Position numbers and translations under genes: made by a program. From SZUA-38 sp965212525 (lineage in GTDB: Bacteria > Pseudomonadota > Gammaproteobacteria > Xanthomonadales > SZUA-38), in the NCBI GenBank assembly GCA_965212525.1, contig CBDBVC010000037.1, positions 1 to 64,000 of the forward strand: a stretch of DNA of 64,000 nucleotides, written 5' to 3'. Of this stretch, positions 35,526 through 44,223 are shown piece after piece; the stretch's first letter is position 1, and each line of letters begins with the position of its first letter. Under the pieces are notes generated by a model. The model was not told the DNA's origin, made no database searches, and saw nothing but the letters and a program-made list of their open reading frames with translations.

Positions 35526-37205
35526 ATGAAGTTACTGAAACCCCTGGCCGTCTGCCTGCTGGCCCACAGCACCGCATTTGCACTCTCAGTCGACAGATTA
35601 CCAATTCCCGATCAGATCGAAGTTGCCGAGAAAGACTCACTGATCGGCGGCACCAATGCAGTCTTTGACGAAGATGGCGTTTTTTTCATCGGTGATGACG
35701 GCAGCAGACCGAAGCTGTGGCGTTACGATGAAGCCAGTGGGAACACAACTGTACTGTCAGAATTCAATGTTCGTGGCCTGCACCCGGTAGGCAATCGCGT
35801 TGTTTTCGCCGTGGGCTTTGCCGATACCGTGATGCTGTGGAGCAGCAATGGTACTGAAGCCGGTACCTTTGCACTGTCAGAACAGACCAACATCTTTGAT
35901 CGATTGACCGTACAACAGGGCCGCGCCTATGTGCCCACTACCAATGGTGGTCTGTTGAGTACAGATGGCATCCAGCTGGAGGTTCTGTCTGAAGGTGCAG
36001 GCAATGATCCATTGTCAAATGTCGACACCGAATCATTGTGTGTGCTCAATGACGGAACGATGGTGTTTCAGTACGACAATAATTCCTCTGCAGTCTATCG
36101 CCAGCAATCCGGCGATGTCAGCCTCGTCGATATCTCATCATCCGGTGTTACCGCCGTCGAGAGTTTGCAACCCACCCCAGATGGCGCGCGTTGTACCGGC
36201 ATTGCCGATACCGTCGACAGTCGAAAGGACCTGCTGGTGTTTGGCTCCGACGGGGCCCCTCTTTTACTTGAAATGCCCGGTACATCAACCATTGATATCA
36301 GGCGTTTTACCCAACAGGATGATCTGTTGCTGTATCGTGAAGTGTCGCCCTTTTCCACCGCCACCAACCGCCTCGCCTCACCCATTGCCCTGCTGGCCGA
36401 GGGCAGTGCATCACTGGATCTGGTGATTACCGATCCCGGTCCCTGCGATCTGCTGACGGTGCGTCACTTCACACCCGGTCAGCAGACGCATCAAATCGTT
36501 TGCCTGGGTGGATTCGGCAACAACAGCGGATATGGTGTGGTCCTGTTTGATACGGCATTCAATTTCATTCAGGTGAGTGGCTTGCCTGACTCGCGTGAAG
36601 TGTTCAGCGTGGCATCGGATAACGAGAGCCTGCTATATAATCAGGGATCACCTGGGCGCCTGTTTCGTCCCGGCGAGGCAGAATCACTCGCTGTACTGCA
36701 ACAACCACAACTGTCCATTGTTTCAACCTATGATTCAGAGGATGGGCCGGCCCATTTACTGGCCACCGATACCAGCACCGGTACAAACGCGCTATACCGA
36801 CTCAACGATTCACCTGATCTTGGCTCTGACATGAGCGGCCTGTGGAATACAGCCGAGATTCCCAACCAGGGCCTGAGCATTCACCACGGCGAAACCAGCG
36901 ACCGCCAGTATCTGTTTGTGACCTTCTATACTCAGATGGATGGCGCGCCACTGTGGCTGGTGGGTCAGGCCGACTATGAAAACGGCCAGCAGGCAATCGA
37001 CATGCCACTGCAGGTATTCACGGGAGGCAACTACTTTACATCCACTGCGTCACAGGGCGATGAGGTGGGCACCCTCTCTTTGCGCCGCACAGGCTGCAAC
37101 AGCATCGAGATCATCACCGAGACCGATCCAGTATTCGACAACCTGGCTCTCAATCTGACACGGCTTGGAAATAACCAGTTCGAAAGTCGTTGTCTTTCAG
37201 AATAA
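35526..37205 (+). CDS. Secreted ELWxxDGT-repeat protein with C-terminal GQG/W module (paralogue)
   Basis: The 559-residue product has a signal peptide (L-L-A-H-S-T-A-F-A-L) and N-terminal repeats of the same kind (M-L-W-S-S-N-G-T-E-A-G-T-F-A-L). It ends with the module G-L-W-N-T-A-E-I-P-N-Q-G-L-S-I, F-V-T-F-Y-T-Q-M-D-G-A-P-L-W-L-V-G-Q, T-G-G-N-Y-F and a final R-R-T-G-C-N-S and S-R-C-L. Order of parts and length match the gene at 33539, with which it shares a 241-base divergent promoter region; the pair arose by duplication and inversion. Probably an extracellular surface protein. Not enzyme-like. Confidence 0.75.
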   Translation: MKLLKPLAVCLLAHSTAFALSVDRLPIPDQIEVAEKDSLIGGTNAVFDEDGVFFIGDDGSRPKLWRYDEASGNTTVLSEFNVRGLHPVGNRVVFAVGFADTVMLWSSNGTEAGTFALSEQTNIFDRLTVQQGRAYVPTTNGGLLSTDGIQLEVLSEGAGNDPLSNVDTESLCVLNDGTMVFQYDNNSSAVYRQQSGDVSLVDISSSGVTAVESLQPTPDGARCTGIADTVDSRKDLLVFGSDGAPLLLEMPGTSTIDIRRFTQQDDLLLYREVSPFSTATNRLASPIALLAEGSASLDLVITDPGPCDLLTVRHFTPGQQTHQIVCLGGFGNNSGYGVVLFDTAFNFIQVSGLPDSREVFSVASDNESLLYNQGSPGRLFRPGEAESLAVLQQPQLSIVSTYDSEDGPAHLLATDTSTGTNALYRLNDSPDLGSDMSGLWNTAEIPNQGLSIHHGETSDRQYLFVTFYTQMDGAPLWLVGQADYENGQQAIDMPLQVFTGGNYFTSTASQGDEVGTLSLRRTGCNSIEIITETDPVFDNLALNLTRLGNNQFESRCLSE

Positions 37206-37217
37206 ACAGGACTACAA

Positions 37218-37241
37218 CCGGATCTGAATTTCCAGACCCGG
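37218..37241 (+). terminator. Weak hairpin after the second ELWxxDGT gene
   Basis: CCGGATCTG and CAGACCCGG pair with one mismatch around a six-base loop, 13 bases past the stop. AATTA follows rather than a true T tract. Confidence 0.35.
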
Positions 37242-37279
37242 AATTATCTGTTAATTGAAAAGTACACGTTAATTACGAC

Positions 37280-38284
37280 TTACTGACCTGTGTCTGGTTT
37301 TGAGAACACATGATGTCGATCCAGGTATTGATCGATCAGTTTTTCCTCCAGCGCCAGATGAGTCAGGGTCTTCGGATCTGCGCCTGCGTCGATGGCCAGA
37401 GCAGCGACACGTCCCTGACCGGTTTTCAACGTGACGGGGATCCGGCCTGCGATCGGATCGTCGTAGGCCTGATCGGGACTGATCAGTGTCCAGCCGTCGG
37501 CCCTGAGGGCGACAACGAGATCGCCGATGAATTGCGCAGCCAGATCATTCTCGTGCAACAGCAGCACGTGTGCGGGTGAGCGGCCCAGATGAGTCACGGC
37601 AAGCTCGTCGTAGAAACGGACGGCCGACATCAGGATCTCGACATAGGCCTGGCCCAGGGCTTTTTCGTCAACGACCAAACCTGCCTTGACGGCCTGTTGC
37701 CATTTCAACTCCAGATACCAGTCGTAGTTATCAACAGTGACATAGCCGTTGCTGAACCCTCGCGCCTTCAATCCTGCCGCCACGATCTGCTGTCGCGGCT
37801 GCCCTCGCCCTTCATCCAGATACGGGTAACGGAACAAGGGACGATGATTGGGAAGATTGATCAACTGCGCTTCGGCATCGTCGATATCACGGAGATAGTC
37901 TTCGGCATCTGATCGACTGAGCCATGGATGGGTATTGCTGTGGTTGGCAACCAGATGGCCGGCTTCAGCATACTGGAGAACACGCTTCAGCCCACCCTCA
38001 CGTTCAAAATCTCGCGGGGTGACGAAGAAGACTGCCTGAGGCGCACGGGCCTGTTGCAGTGCCCTGATCAAGCGATCCGTTCGTTCCTGACCCGTATAGC
38101 GTGGGCCCTGACCACGTGGCGCATCATCGAATGACAGGGCGATTCTCTTGCCAGCTGGCGTCGTGTCAATCAGAGTCGACTCTTCTCGCTCCAGGCCGCA
38201 GGATAGTGTCAGCAGACAGAGCAGGATACTGATTGATAATGCGCGAAATCGCAGGAACTGTTCAGAAGATGATGATCCTGTCAT
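37280..38284 (-). CDS. Polysaccharide deacetylase-family lipoprotein (NodB homology)
   Basis: ATG 38284, with AGGA upstream, begins a lipoprotein signal ending L-L-T-L-S-C-G; the 334-residue product is therefore membrane-anchored. The NodB domain starts I-A-L-S-F-D-D-A-P, with the metal and catalytic aspartates, and continues H-L-V-A-N-H-S-N-T-H-P-W (metal histidines), R-Y-P-Y-L-D-E-G and V-L-L-L-H-E-N-D. These enzymes remove N- or O-acetyl groups from peptidoglycan, chitin or capsule. The gene is the last cistron behind the BlaI/M56-M23 pair, suggesting induced cell-wall modification. An earlier ATG at 38344 is possible but lacks a ribosome site. Confidence 0.88.
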   Translation of the reverse strand: MTGSSSSEQFLRFRALSISILLCLLTLSCGLEREESTLIDTTPAGKRIALSFDDAPRGQGPRYTGQERTDRLIRALQQARAPQAVFFVTPRDFEREGGLKRVLQYAEAGHLVANHSNTHPWLSRSDAEDYLRDIDDAEAQLINLPNHRPLFRYPYLDEGRGQPRQQIVAAGLKARGFSNGYVTVDNYDWYLELKWQQAVKAGLVVDEKALGQAYVEILMSAVRFYDELAVTHLGRSPAHVLLLHENDLAAQFIGDLVVALRADGWTLISPDQAYDDPIAGRIPVTLKTGQGRVAALAIDAGADPKTLTHLALEEKLIDQYLDRHHVFSKPDTGQ

Positions 38285-38350
38285 GGCTGTATCCTGTCGT
38301 TGCTGCTCGAACAGTGGATTGCCCGGGATGAACCGGGCAATCATTGTTGT

Positions 38351-39736
38351 CTACCACACCTCGCGTGGATTCACGCGCTTGCCATCAACCCAGGTTTCGA
38401 TGTGTGCATGCGGACCACTGCTTCGCCCGGTCGATCCCATTCTGGCAATCGGTACACCCTTCGATACTCGCTGGCCCTGGGTGACACTGTATTCACTCAA
38501 GTGCGCCAGCATGGTGCGGGTCTGATCGGCAGTCTCGATAATGACCACCTTGCCATAGGCCGGCATGTCATTATAGAGATCGGTTGCTTCGATGATCACG
38601 CCATCATCGGGCATGCGAATTTCCGTGCCCTCGGCGGCTGCAATATCGATACCGCGGTGGAACTGTGTTTCTTCACTGCCCTTGCGGATCGGGCGCCTGC
38701 CGAATTCCGAGGTAACACGACCACTCACCCATTCACTGAACGGGGATGCCTTGTAACCGGGGCTGGTGCCCGTTTCGGAATCGGCGTGTACCGACAGGGC
38801 CATCGACACCGAAATGGCTGTGATGGTGGCGACCGTCAAAAGTCCGCGCCGGGCTTTGCTGCTCTTGATCTGCAGGGGGTCACCCGACAGAATGTATTTA
38901 ATTCTCATTGATTCGCTCCAAAGATGAGGTGAGAAGGAGGCGGCCGGGTACGTCACTACCCGGTTCGCCGTTATGAAATGCGCCTGCACCACCGATCGGG
39001 CATAGGCACGACGCGCGTGATCCGGCTGATGCTGAACTGCTGCCTGGTCACACTGCAGTTCGGTGCTCAGCACCCAGCCCATGAAAAACTGTCTCACCCA
39101 GGGTGATGGCCAGCACAGACAGAGCACAACTCGCCAGCAGATTCCCCAGCGATCATCATTTCGATTGATATGGGCCTGTTCATGTCGCAGCACTGCATCC
39201 AGTGCATCAGACTCCATCAGTTCAGCATAGTCAGACGGCAGGATAATCCGCTGCTGATTACTCAGCAGCGACTGACAGGCGAAGGCTGCCGGCGCCTGGT
39301 CACTGAGCAGGATCTGGACTGGGTATTGCCGCCAGAGTGTGGCCCGATCAATCAGTCTTGCGAGCCGATATCGGCCGAGCAGAAGGCGGATGACACTGAT
39401 CAGCAGACCTGAAAGATAGACCATCGAGATCAGCTGCCAGATCACATTCAGATCAAACAGCACCGGATGATTCGCGGCCGAACTGTTCGCCATCGAGGTG
39501 GTCGACTCCAGCAATGACCAGTCGGGTAATGGCAGGTGCTGAACCGGGTTGGCCGTTGGAAACAGGGTCAGCATGACCGTCATCAGCGGGATGATGAGGC
39601 TCAGCGAGAGCAACGTTGACCAGAATGCCGGCCAGGTCACCACCGAGGCTGATCGATGCTGCACCAGCTTCGCCATGATGCCCAGGATGGCACTGATGAG
39701 GAGTCCAAGCAGCACCCACTGACCGAGTGCAATCAT
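38351..39736 (-). CDS. M56 (BlaR1-type) protease fused to M23 (LytM) peptidase
   Basis: The 461-residue protein joins two metalloprotease domains. Residues 1-230 are an M56 signal protease with three or four helices and H-E-Q-A-H at 185-189. A single further helix lies near 300-318. Residues about 335-461 form an M23 endopeptidase domain with zinc ligands H360 and D364 (H-R-G-I-D) and H445 in the H-A-H motif, plus H412. Membrane topology places the M23 part in the periplasm where BlaR1 has its penicillin sensor. So the sensor domain is replaced by a peptidoglycan-cutting or -binding domain. It overlaps the BlaI-type gene by an ATGA and is followed by the deacetylase gene. Confidence 0.92.
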   Translation of the reverse strand: MIALGQWVLLGLLISAILGIMAKLVQHRSASVVTWPAFWSTLLSLSLIIPLMTVMLTLFPTANPVQHLPLPDWSLLESTTSMANSSAANHPVLFDLNVIWQLISMVYLSGLLISVIRLLLGRYRLARLIDRATLWRQYPVQILLSDQAPAAFACQSLLSNQQRIILPSDYAELMESDALDAVLRHEQAHINRNDDRWGICWRVVLCLCWPSPWVRQFFMGWVLSTELQCDQAAVQHQPDHARRAYARSVVQAHFITANRVVTYPAASFSPHLWSESMRIKYILSGDPLQIKSSKARRGLLTVATITAISVSMALSVHADSETGTSPGYKASPFSEWVSGRVTSEFGRRPIRKGSEETQFHRGIDIAAAEGTEIRMPDDGVIIEATDLYNDMPAYGKVVIIETADQTRTMLAHLSEYSVTQGQRVSKGVPIARMGSTGRSSGPHAHIETWVDGKRVNPREVW

Positions 39737-40131
39737 TCGGGCCTGCCCTCGTGTTCTGAATCAGAACCGTCTGCCGCTTCTTCACGCAACAGCTGTTCCA
39801 GCTTCTCCAGTTCCCTGTCATCCAGCAGTGTACTGTCAACCAGATTGGATACGGGTAGCGGCCCGCTCAGGCCCAGCACATCGGAAGCGAAACGTTTTAC
39901 CATGGCCGCAATGGTGGGTAACTTGCGGGCCTTCGCCCGGTACACATTGAGCCCGTGTGATTGTGACGAACGCACCAGTCCCTTCTGCTGCATGCGCTCC
40001 AGCGTCTTGCGGGTCGAGGAATAGGACCAGTCGAGCTCGGTTTCGGCAGCCTGGTGCAGTTCACGCGCACTGAGGGTGCCACAACGCCACAGCTGCTTCA
40101 GGAGTATCAGTTCAGTCGGTGATGGTGTCAT
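39733..40131 (-). CDS. BlaI/MecI-family transcriptional repressor (second copy)
   Basis: The 132-residue winged-helix protein shows the family pattern: T-P-S-P-T-E-L-I-L-L-K-Q-L-W, L-S-A-R-E-L-H-Q, W-S-Y-S-S-T-R-K-T-L-E-R-M, and an acidic C-terminal region rich in E and L. It should repress the three-gene operon with the M56-M23 fusion and the deacetylase until proteolysed. No ribosome site is visible before ATG 40131: a palindrome touches the start codon, so the message may be leaderless. It differs from the copy at 22657 in both recognition helix and operator sequence. Confidence 0.9.
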   Translation of the reverse strand: MTPSPTELILLKQLWRCGTLSARELHQAAETELDWSYSSTRKTLERMQQKGLVRSSQSHGLNVYRAKARKLPTIAAMVKRFASDVLGLSGPLPVSNLVDSTLLDDRELEKLEQLLREEAADGSDSEHEGRPE

Positions 40132-40148
40132 GTCGCAATCATGCGACA
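40131..40148. promoter_or_regulatory. Candidate operator of the second BlaI-type repressor
   Basis: TGTCGCA and TGCGACA form a perfect palindrome around ATCA, overlapping the first base of the repressor start codon. Two TGTCA direct repeats follow at 40151-40165. The sequence is not the TACA/TGTA type, so specificity differs from the operon at 23 kb. Confidence 0.55.
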
Positions 40149-40191
40149 GATGTCACATGATGTCAACGTGAACGACACAGGTCTGAGAGGA

Positions 40192-40965
40192 TCAGTTACC
40201 TGCCACTGCTACTCCGGCAATTGGTTTTGTGGTGGTATGCCAGCCACTGGCTTCCGAGGACTCTCCATCCCAGTATTTGAGCAGGTTACCGCCCTGTTCG
40301 TCGTTTTCGGTGGAAACCACCCACCACTCGTTCTGTCCGCCCAGGCCAAGGTTCAGGGCCAGGCCCTTAGGGCCGGTGTAGTTGATTGCATTGTCGCTGG
40401 TGGCATCCAGAAATCCTGGCCGGCCGTCTTCATCGAGGAACACCAGATAGTTGTAGACCTGCACCAGAATCTGCTCGGCCTTGACCGCAGTGCCGTTTTT
40501 GACCACCGTCCAGGTGGCACCCTCATCGGCCGATTGCTTGATGACCGCACCCCCGTTATCGATTTCGTTGGTCATGATGTAGATTGGCAGATTGCCCATG
40601 GTGGCGATCTGCTGTGCGGTACCCGCCGGAGCGATCTGCTTGTGATTGCCATCAGCATCGGCGGTGTGGATGGATTGATCCGGCGCCAGGAAAATGCATT
40701 GTCCCGGCGTACGCGCCACCACCTGATCCGCACCCAGACTCTTGTCCAGTGACACCCACTTGGATAAATTTTCCGGAAAGCCCTTGAGGTACTGGATGGT
40801 GTTGCCGTTGGGCCCGACATCAGTCGTCACGGCCCACAGCGTTCCGTCGTAGTCACTGTTGATCTGAAGTGCAAATCCCTTGTCGGATAAGGGCACATTC
40901 TGTCCGGTCGAATCGATCCAGGAAACCTGTCCGTCTGCCGAGATGGCATAGGCTGACTGTGTCAT
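40192..40965 (-). CDS. Cytosolic beta-propeller (tectonin-like) protein
   Basis: The 257-residue product has no signal peptide. It is made of about five repeats of a W-x-x-D or W-W-V-x-x type blade (Q-V-S-W-I-D-S-T-G; D-G-T-L-W-A-V-T-T-D; Q-I-A-T-M-G-N-L-P-I-Y-I; G-G-Q-N-E-W-W-V-V-S-T-E), like tectonin or sialidase-type propellers. It has no catalytic residues that I can identify. It is 69 bases downstream of the phosphatidylserine decarboxylase-like gene and has its own strong ribosome site (GAGGAGAATG), so it is likely co-transcribed. Possible partner or immunity-like binding protein for the enzyme; that is speculation. Confidence 0.62.
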   Translation of the reverse strand: MTQSAYAISADGQVSWIDSTGQNVPLSDKGFALQINSDYDGTLWAVTTDVGPNGNTIQYLKGFPENLSKWVSLDKSLGADQVVARTPGQCIFLAPDQSIHTADADGNHKQIAPAGTAQQIATMGNLPIYIMTNEIDNGGAVIKQSADEGATWTVVKNGTAVKAEQILVQVYNYLVFLDEDGRPGFLDATSDNAINYTGPKGLALNLGLGGQNEWWVVSTENDEQGGNLLKYWDGESSEASGWHTTTKPIAGVAVAGN

Positions 40966-41034
40966 GTCATTCTCCTCTCTACCTGTCTGATTGTTATGAC
41001 GCCTGTGCTGGATGAGCTTGTTGTTCTAGCGTGA

Positions 41035-42417
41035 TTAATCCTCGTCATCCCCGATCGCGGTGGCGATCACGCTGCCCATCGCCGTCGGGTTCTTGTCATT
41101 CTGATGACTGATTGCATGACGTGCCCATTTCTTCAGTTTCACCTTGTCCTTCTGGAAGATCATCATGTGTGTGGAACCGCCAAACTCGAAATGTCCGATT
41201 TCCGTATCACGGGTGATGTGAACCGGTTTCTGACCCTCGCCCACGATGAAACGACTGGGCTCGATGACACAGGTCGACACTTCCACCATGCCGATACAGA
41301 TCAGTGCCACGTAGCCGCAGGTCTTGTGCTTGAAGATGAAAATGGCCCGTGCAGCGACATGTCCCAGATAGGGCTGCGATTCCGTACCTTCCCAGGTACC
41401 CGGGTCTTCGCCCTGCCCTGGTCGCTGCGCGAAATACGTGCCCGGCTCAACCCAGGATCGAATCAGCTTGCCATCCAGCGGTGCGCGCCAGCGGTGATAA
41501 TGGGTGGCCGACAGAAACCCCTGGTAGATCTGACCGCCCTTGAACAGTTTTGCCCATTGCTTCTGCCCGCCAAACAGATCCAGCAGCGAATAGTTGACGT
41601 CCTTGATCCAGAACCGTTTTTTCAGCTTCGCTTTCTTTTCATACATCCAGGGCGTGGTCTCACAGCCAATGTTGATCTGTGTTTTCGGATCGCCCTTGAA
41701 CGGCCGCGCACCGGGTTCGAACTGTCTCAGAAAGAAATCATTCCATGAGGGATAACCGTAGCCGGGCTCATGGGGATGCTTCACCATGTCCTTCCACACG
41801 CCCTTGGCTTTTGCTTTTTCCGATATCCACGAACCGGGTTTTTCCGGGTCCCTGATATCCAGCTTGTCCAGCGAGGCGCTGGTCTTGAGGTAGGTATTCC
41901 AGGCGTTCAGTACCTTTCTGAACTCAGCGTTGAAGGTGGCATCATGAAACAGGGCAAGTCCCGCTTCGGTTGCCATGGCCACAGCCAGCAGTCCGTTCAT
42001 CGGCGTGCCCACCATTACAGTTTCGTTGAAGGCAGGCGAGGTGGTGATGATCTCGTTGAGGATCTCGAACAGGCTGTTGTAGCCGTCAATCCAGACCACA
42101 TCACCGTCATGGCGTATCTGCTTGCGGGTTTTCTCATCCAGTCCGCAGACAAATTCATTGGCCTGCTCGATCATCGAATTCACCCACATGCGGTACACAC
42201 TGTGCCCGGTGACCCAGGCCTTGAAATCGGCCATAACGGGTGTGAGAGGTTTCAGTGTACCTTCGGCTTTTCGCTTCGCAATTTCCTCTCGCAGTGGGAT
42301 CAGGTAGTGCGCCGTGGCCCACACCCGGTTCGGCACCCAGAACCCCATCTGTATGGGATCGGTATTTTCAAGCGTCAGCAAATGGCTGTGGTCGGTTGTG
42401 CTACTGGAATCGTTCAT
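41035..42417 (-). CDS. Phosphatidylserine decarboxylase-related protein, no signal peptide
   Basis: The 460-residue protein has an N-terminal helical domain of about 190 residues, like the phosphatidylserine-decarboxylase-associated domain, and a C-terminal PSD core (W-R-A-P-L-D-G-K-L, G-H-V-A-A-R-A-I-F-I-F, C-I-G-M-V-E-V-S-T). The self-cleavage site L-G-S-T of classical enzymes appears as F-G-G-S-T with S415, so it should form the pyruvoyl group. Enzymes of this type turn phosphatidylserine into phosphatidylethanolamine, but this subfamily is distinct from housekeeping Psd and is often annotated as psd-like in fungi and bacteria. It is first in its unit and its promoter closely resembles that of the phospholipase gene. 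Confidence 0.85.
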   Translation of the reverse strand: MNDSSSTTDHSHLLTLENTDPIQMGFWVPNRVWATAHYLIPLREEIAKRKAEGTLKPLTPVMADFKAWVTGHSVYRMWVNSMIEQANEFVCGLDEKTRKQIRHDGDVVWIDGYNSLFEILNEIITTSPAFNETVMVGTPMNGLLAVAMATEAGLALFHDATFNAEFRKVLNAWNTYLKTSASLDKLDIRDPEKPGSWISEKAKAKGVWKDMVKHPHEPGYGYPSWNDFFLRQFEPGARPFKGDPKTQINIGCETTPWMYEKKAKLKKRFWIKDVNYSLLDLFGGQKQWAKLFKGGQIYQGFLSATHYHRWRAPLDGKLIRSWVEPGTYFAQRPGQGEDPGTWEGTESQPYLGHVAARAIFIFKHKTCGYVALICIGMVEVSTCVIEPSRFIVGEGQKPVHITRDTEIGHFEFGGSTHMMIFQKDKVKLKKWARHAISHQNDKNPTAMGSVIATAIGDDED

Positions 42418-42487
42418 CGTGCCCCCTCAATTGAGTATGGATACGGGGCACTGTGATTGTGAATTGAATTCTCGTACCCCTCTTATT

Positions 42488-42507
42488 AGTGTGGACTGAG
42501 TCAGCAG
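42488..42507. promoter_or_regulatory. Degenerate CRP-type site before the PSD-like gene
   Basis: AGTGTGG-N6-TCAGCAG lies 80 bases before the start at 42417, in the same position within a conserved 46-base block as the perfect site at 44103. The left half fits, the right half does not. It may be a weak or lost site. Confidence 0.4.
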
Positions 42508-42575
42508 TTTCTCTCACCCAGTCAGTCGTAATTCAATCTGATCCCCCTGTGTGCGGGTCGTTTCTGTGATAACCA

Positions 42576-44057
42576 TCAACTCTTGAGATCCCGAATGAAC
42601 TGAAGGGCATCACCATAGGTTTTCAATTTGCTTCTGATTTCCTCTACCTTGTCCTGACCGATATAGCTGTTGCCGTTGGCGATATTCAGCATGCCGATGA
42701 TAAGACTGATCTGAACATCATTGAGCTCAATGTCATCTGATTCATCGTCTTCACCCACTGTGCAGCTGGCCTGAATTTCGGGCCAGTGTGTATTCCTGCT
42801 GCCTTCATCAAGTGTCAGAACCTGATCCAGCGTGGGCGCATTGCTGATTCTTGGGCTGGGCAGAAACGGAACAGACGGATGGCTGTCCATCGATTTCCAG
42901 TCCCGCAGTGTGGCCAGTATGGAGGTGTGGTCATAGGGCGCATCCCGATCCGAACGAAACAGTGTGCCCGGTTGCACGTAACTGGAAATCGCGATGGTCG
43001 GAATTCGCACACCAAATCGTGTGAAATCGAAATTGTCGTATCGGGAAACAGACCCTGGCAGCGGTGGCGTGGCCGGTTTCAGTGGCGGCAGATGGTCGTA
43101 ACAACCGCCATGTTCATCAAAGGTGATCAGCAGCAGGATCCTGTCCCGGTACGGGCTGGTCCGAACGGCATTGTAGACTCGCGCCAGAAACTGCTCGCCG
43201 CGACACACATTATGCGGCGGATGGTAATCATTGGGCATGCCCCCTTCCAGCAGCGGCATGAATCGCGGTTCGACAAAGGTGTAGCTCTGCAGCTTGTGGT
43301 TGGGTGGTGCCGATTCATCGGCCTGGCACTTTTTCTCGAAATCATCAAATGTGTGAAAATGCGAGGCGTGCGTCAACAGCTTTGGCAGAAACTGGATATA
43401 GGTGAGCGATTCTTCGGCCACACTGACATCGGAATACACGCCCCAGGATATTTTCTGATCCTGCATCACATTGAAAATGGTCTGGATATCGTAAGGCTCG
43501 TACCAGTCGTTGTTGATGTGCCCATCCGATGACCCCGTGTGCACGAAACCCCGGTTGGGCCAGGTCTGGCAGGGTGCCGAGGCGTGCCATTCATCACTGA
43601 CGGCAAAATGCTGCGCCAGACGGTTAATGACGCTGGCCTGATCGGTGCTGTAGGTCTGCATGATCTTGTCGGCATCATTGGTGCCGTGCAAATCGGCGTA
43701 GTTCTGCAGGAAACCGCTCATGTTGGCCGCATCGCCCGGCTGCGGGTCACGCGTACCAAAGATCTGCTGGTTCATGTACTTGAATTTCTCACCCGGATCG
43801 GGATCGGGCACCACCATGGGATTGAAATTCCTTGGCCAGCCTGTGGTGGGCTGGCTGGCATAGGTTCGTTTACCATTGAGAATGTTGAACCAGGTGTTCG
43901 TGCTCAGTCCCTGATAACTCTTCGGCTGCGAGGAGGCTGGAATAATCTGACTCGGCTGATTCCCGTTCTCGCCATAGAGCCAGCCCAGCAGGTTATCGAA
44001 GGACCGGTTTTCGAACATGGCCACAACCACGTGTTCGATATTGTTCATGCCTGACAT
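42576..44057 (-). CDS. Cytosolic phosphoesterase-family (phospholipase C / AcpA-like) protein
   Basis: ATG 44057 with AGGGGG upstream gives 493 residues starting M-S-G-M-N-N-I-E-H-V-V-V-A-M-F-E-N-R-S-F-D-N. The E-N-R-S-F-D motif, W-P-N-R, D-E-H-G-G-C-Y-D-H (D314, H322) and Y-D-H-T-S-I are the metal and nucleophile motifs of the bacterial non-haemolytic phospholipase C / acid phosphatase family. Family members hydrolyse phosphatidylcholine or other phosphodiesters and are usually exported by the Tat route; this one has neither a Tat nor a Sec signal, so it acts inside the cell or leaves by an unusual route. The coding region ends with a helical extension. Its promoter carries a perfect CRP-type site. 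Confidence 0.88.
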   Translation of the reverse strand: MSGMNNIEHVVVAMFENRSFDNLLGWLYGENGNQPSQIIPASSQPKSYQGLSTNTWFNILNGKRTYASQPTTGWPRNFNPMVVPDPDPGEKFKYMNQQIFGTRDPQPGDAANMSGFLQNYADLHGTNDADKIMQTYSTDQASVINRLAQHFAVSDEWHASAPCQTWPNRGFVHTGSSDGHINNDWYEPYDIQTIFNVMQDQKISWGVYSDVSVAEESLTYIQFLPKLLTHASHFHTFDDFEKKCQADESAPPNHKLQSYTFVEPRFMPLLEGGMPNDYHPPHNVCRGEQFLARVYNAVRTSPYRDRILLLITFDEHGGCYDHLPPLKPATPPLPGSVSRYDNFDFTRFGVRIPTIAISSYVQPGTLFRSDRDAPYDHTSILATLRDWKSMDSHPSVPFLPSPRISNAPTLDQVLTLDEGSRNTHWPEIQASCTVGEDDESDDIELNDVQISLIIGMLNIANGNSYIGQDKVEEIRSKLKTYGDALQFIRDLKS

Positions 44058-44102
44058 GCACACCCCCTGATGACTCAATCGGGGCAAAGTACCCCTATTA
44101 AT

Positions 44103-44122
44103 AGTGTGAACTTCGTCACACT
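44103..44122. promoter_or_regulatory. CRP-type binding site before the phospholipase gene
   Basis: AGTGTGA-N6-TCACACT is a perfect palindrome with the TGTGA-N6-TCACA consensus recognised by CRP, Vfr and Clp regulators. Its centre is 55 bases before ATG 44057, which suits activation from a class II position. It sits inside 46 bases that match the PSD-like promoter at 37 positions with the same spacing. Confidence 0.78.
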
Positions 44123-44223
44123 TTTCTCTCACCCTGTTGCGGTGGATTTTTCACTGAGTTGATCAACACACGCCACTTCACAGGCAGCTGTGAAACCTGA
44201 ACAGATGCCTGAGTACTGTCTGA

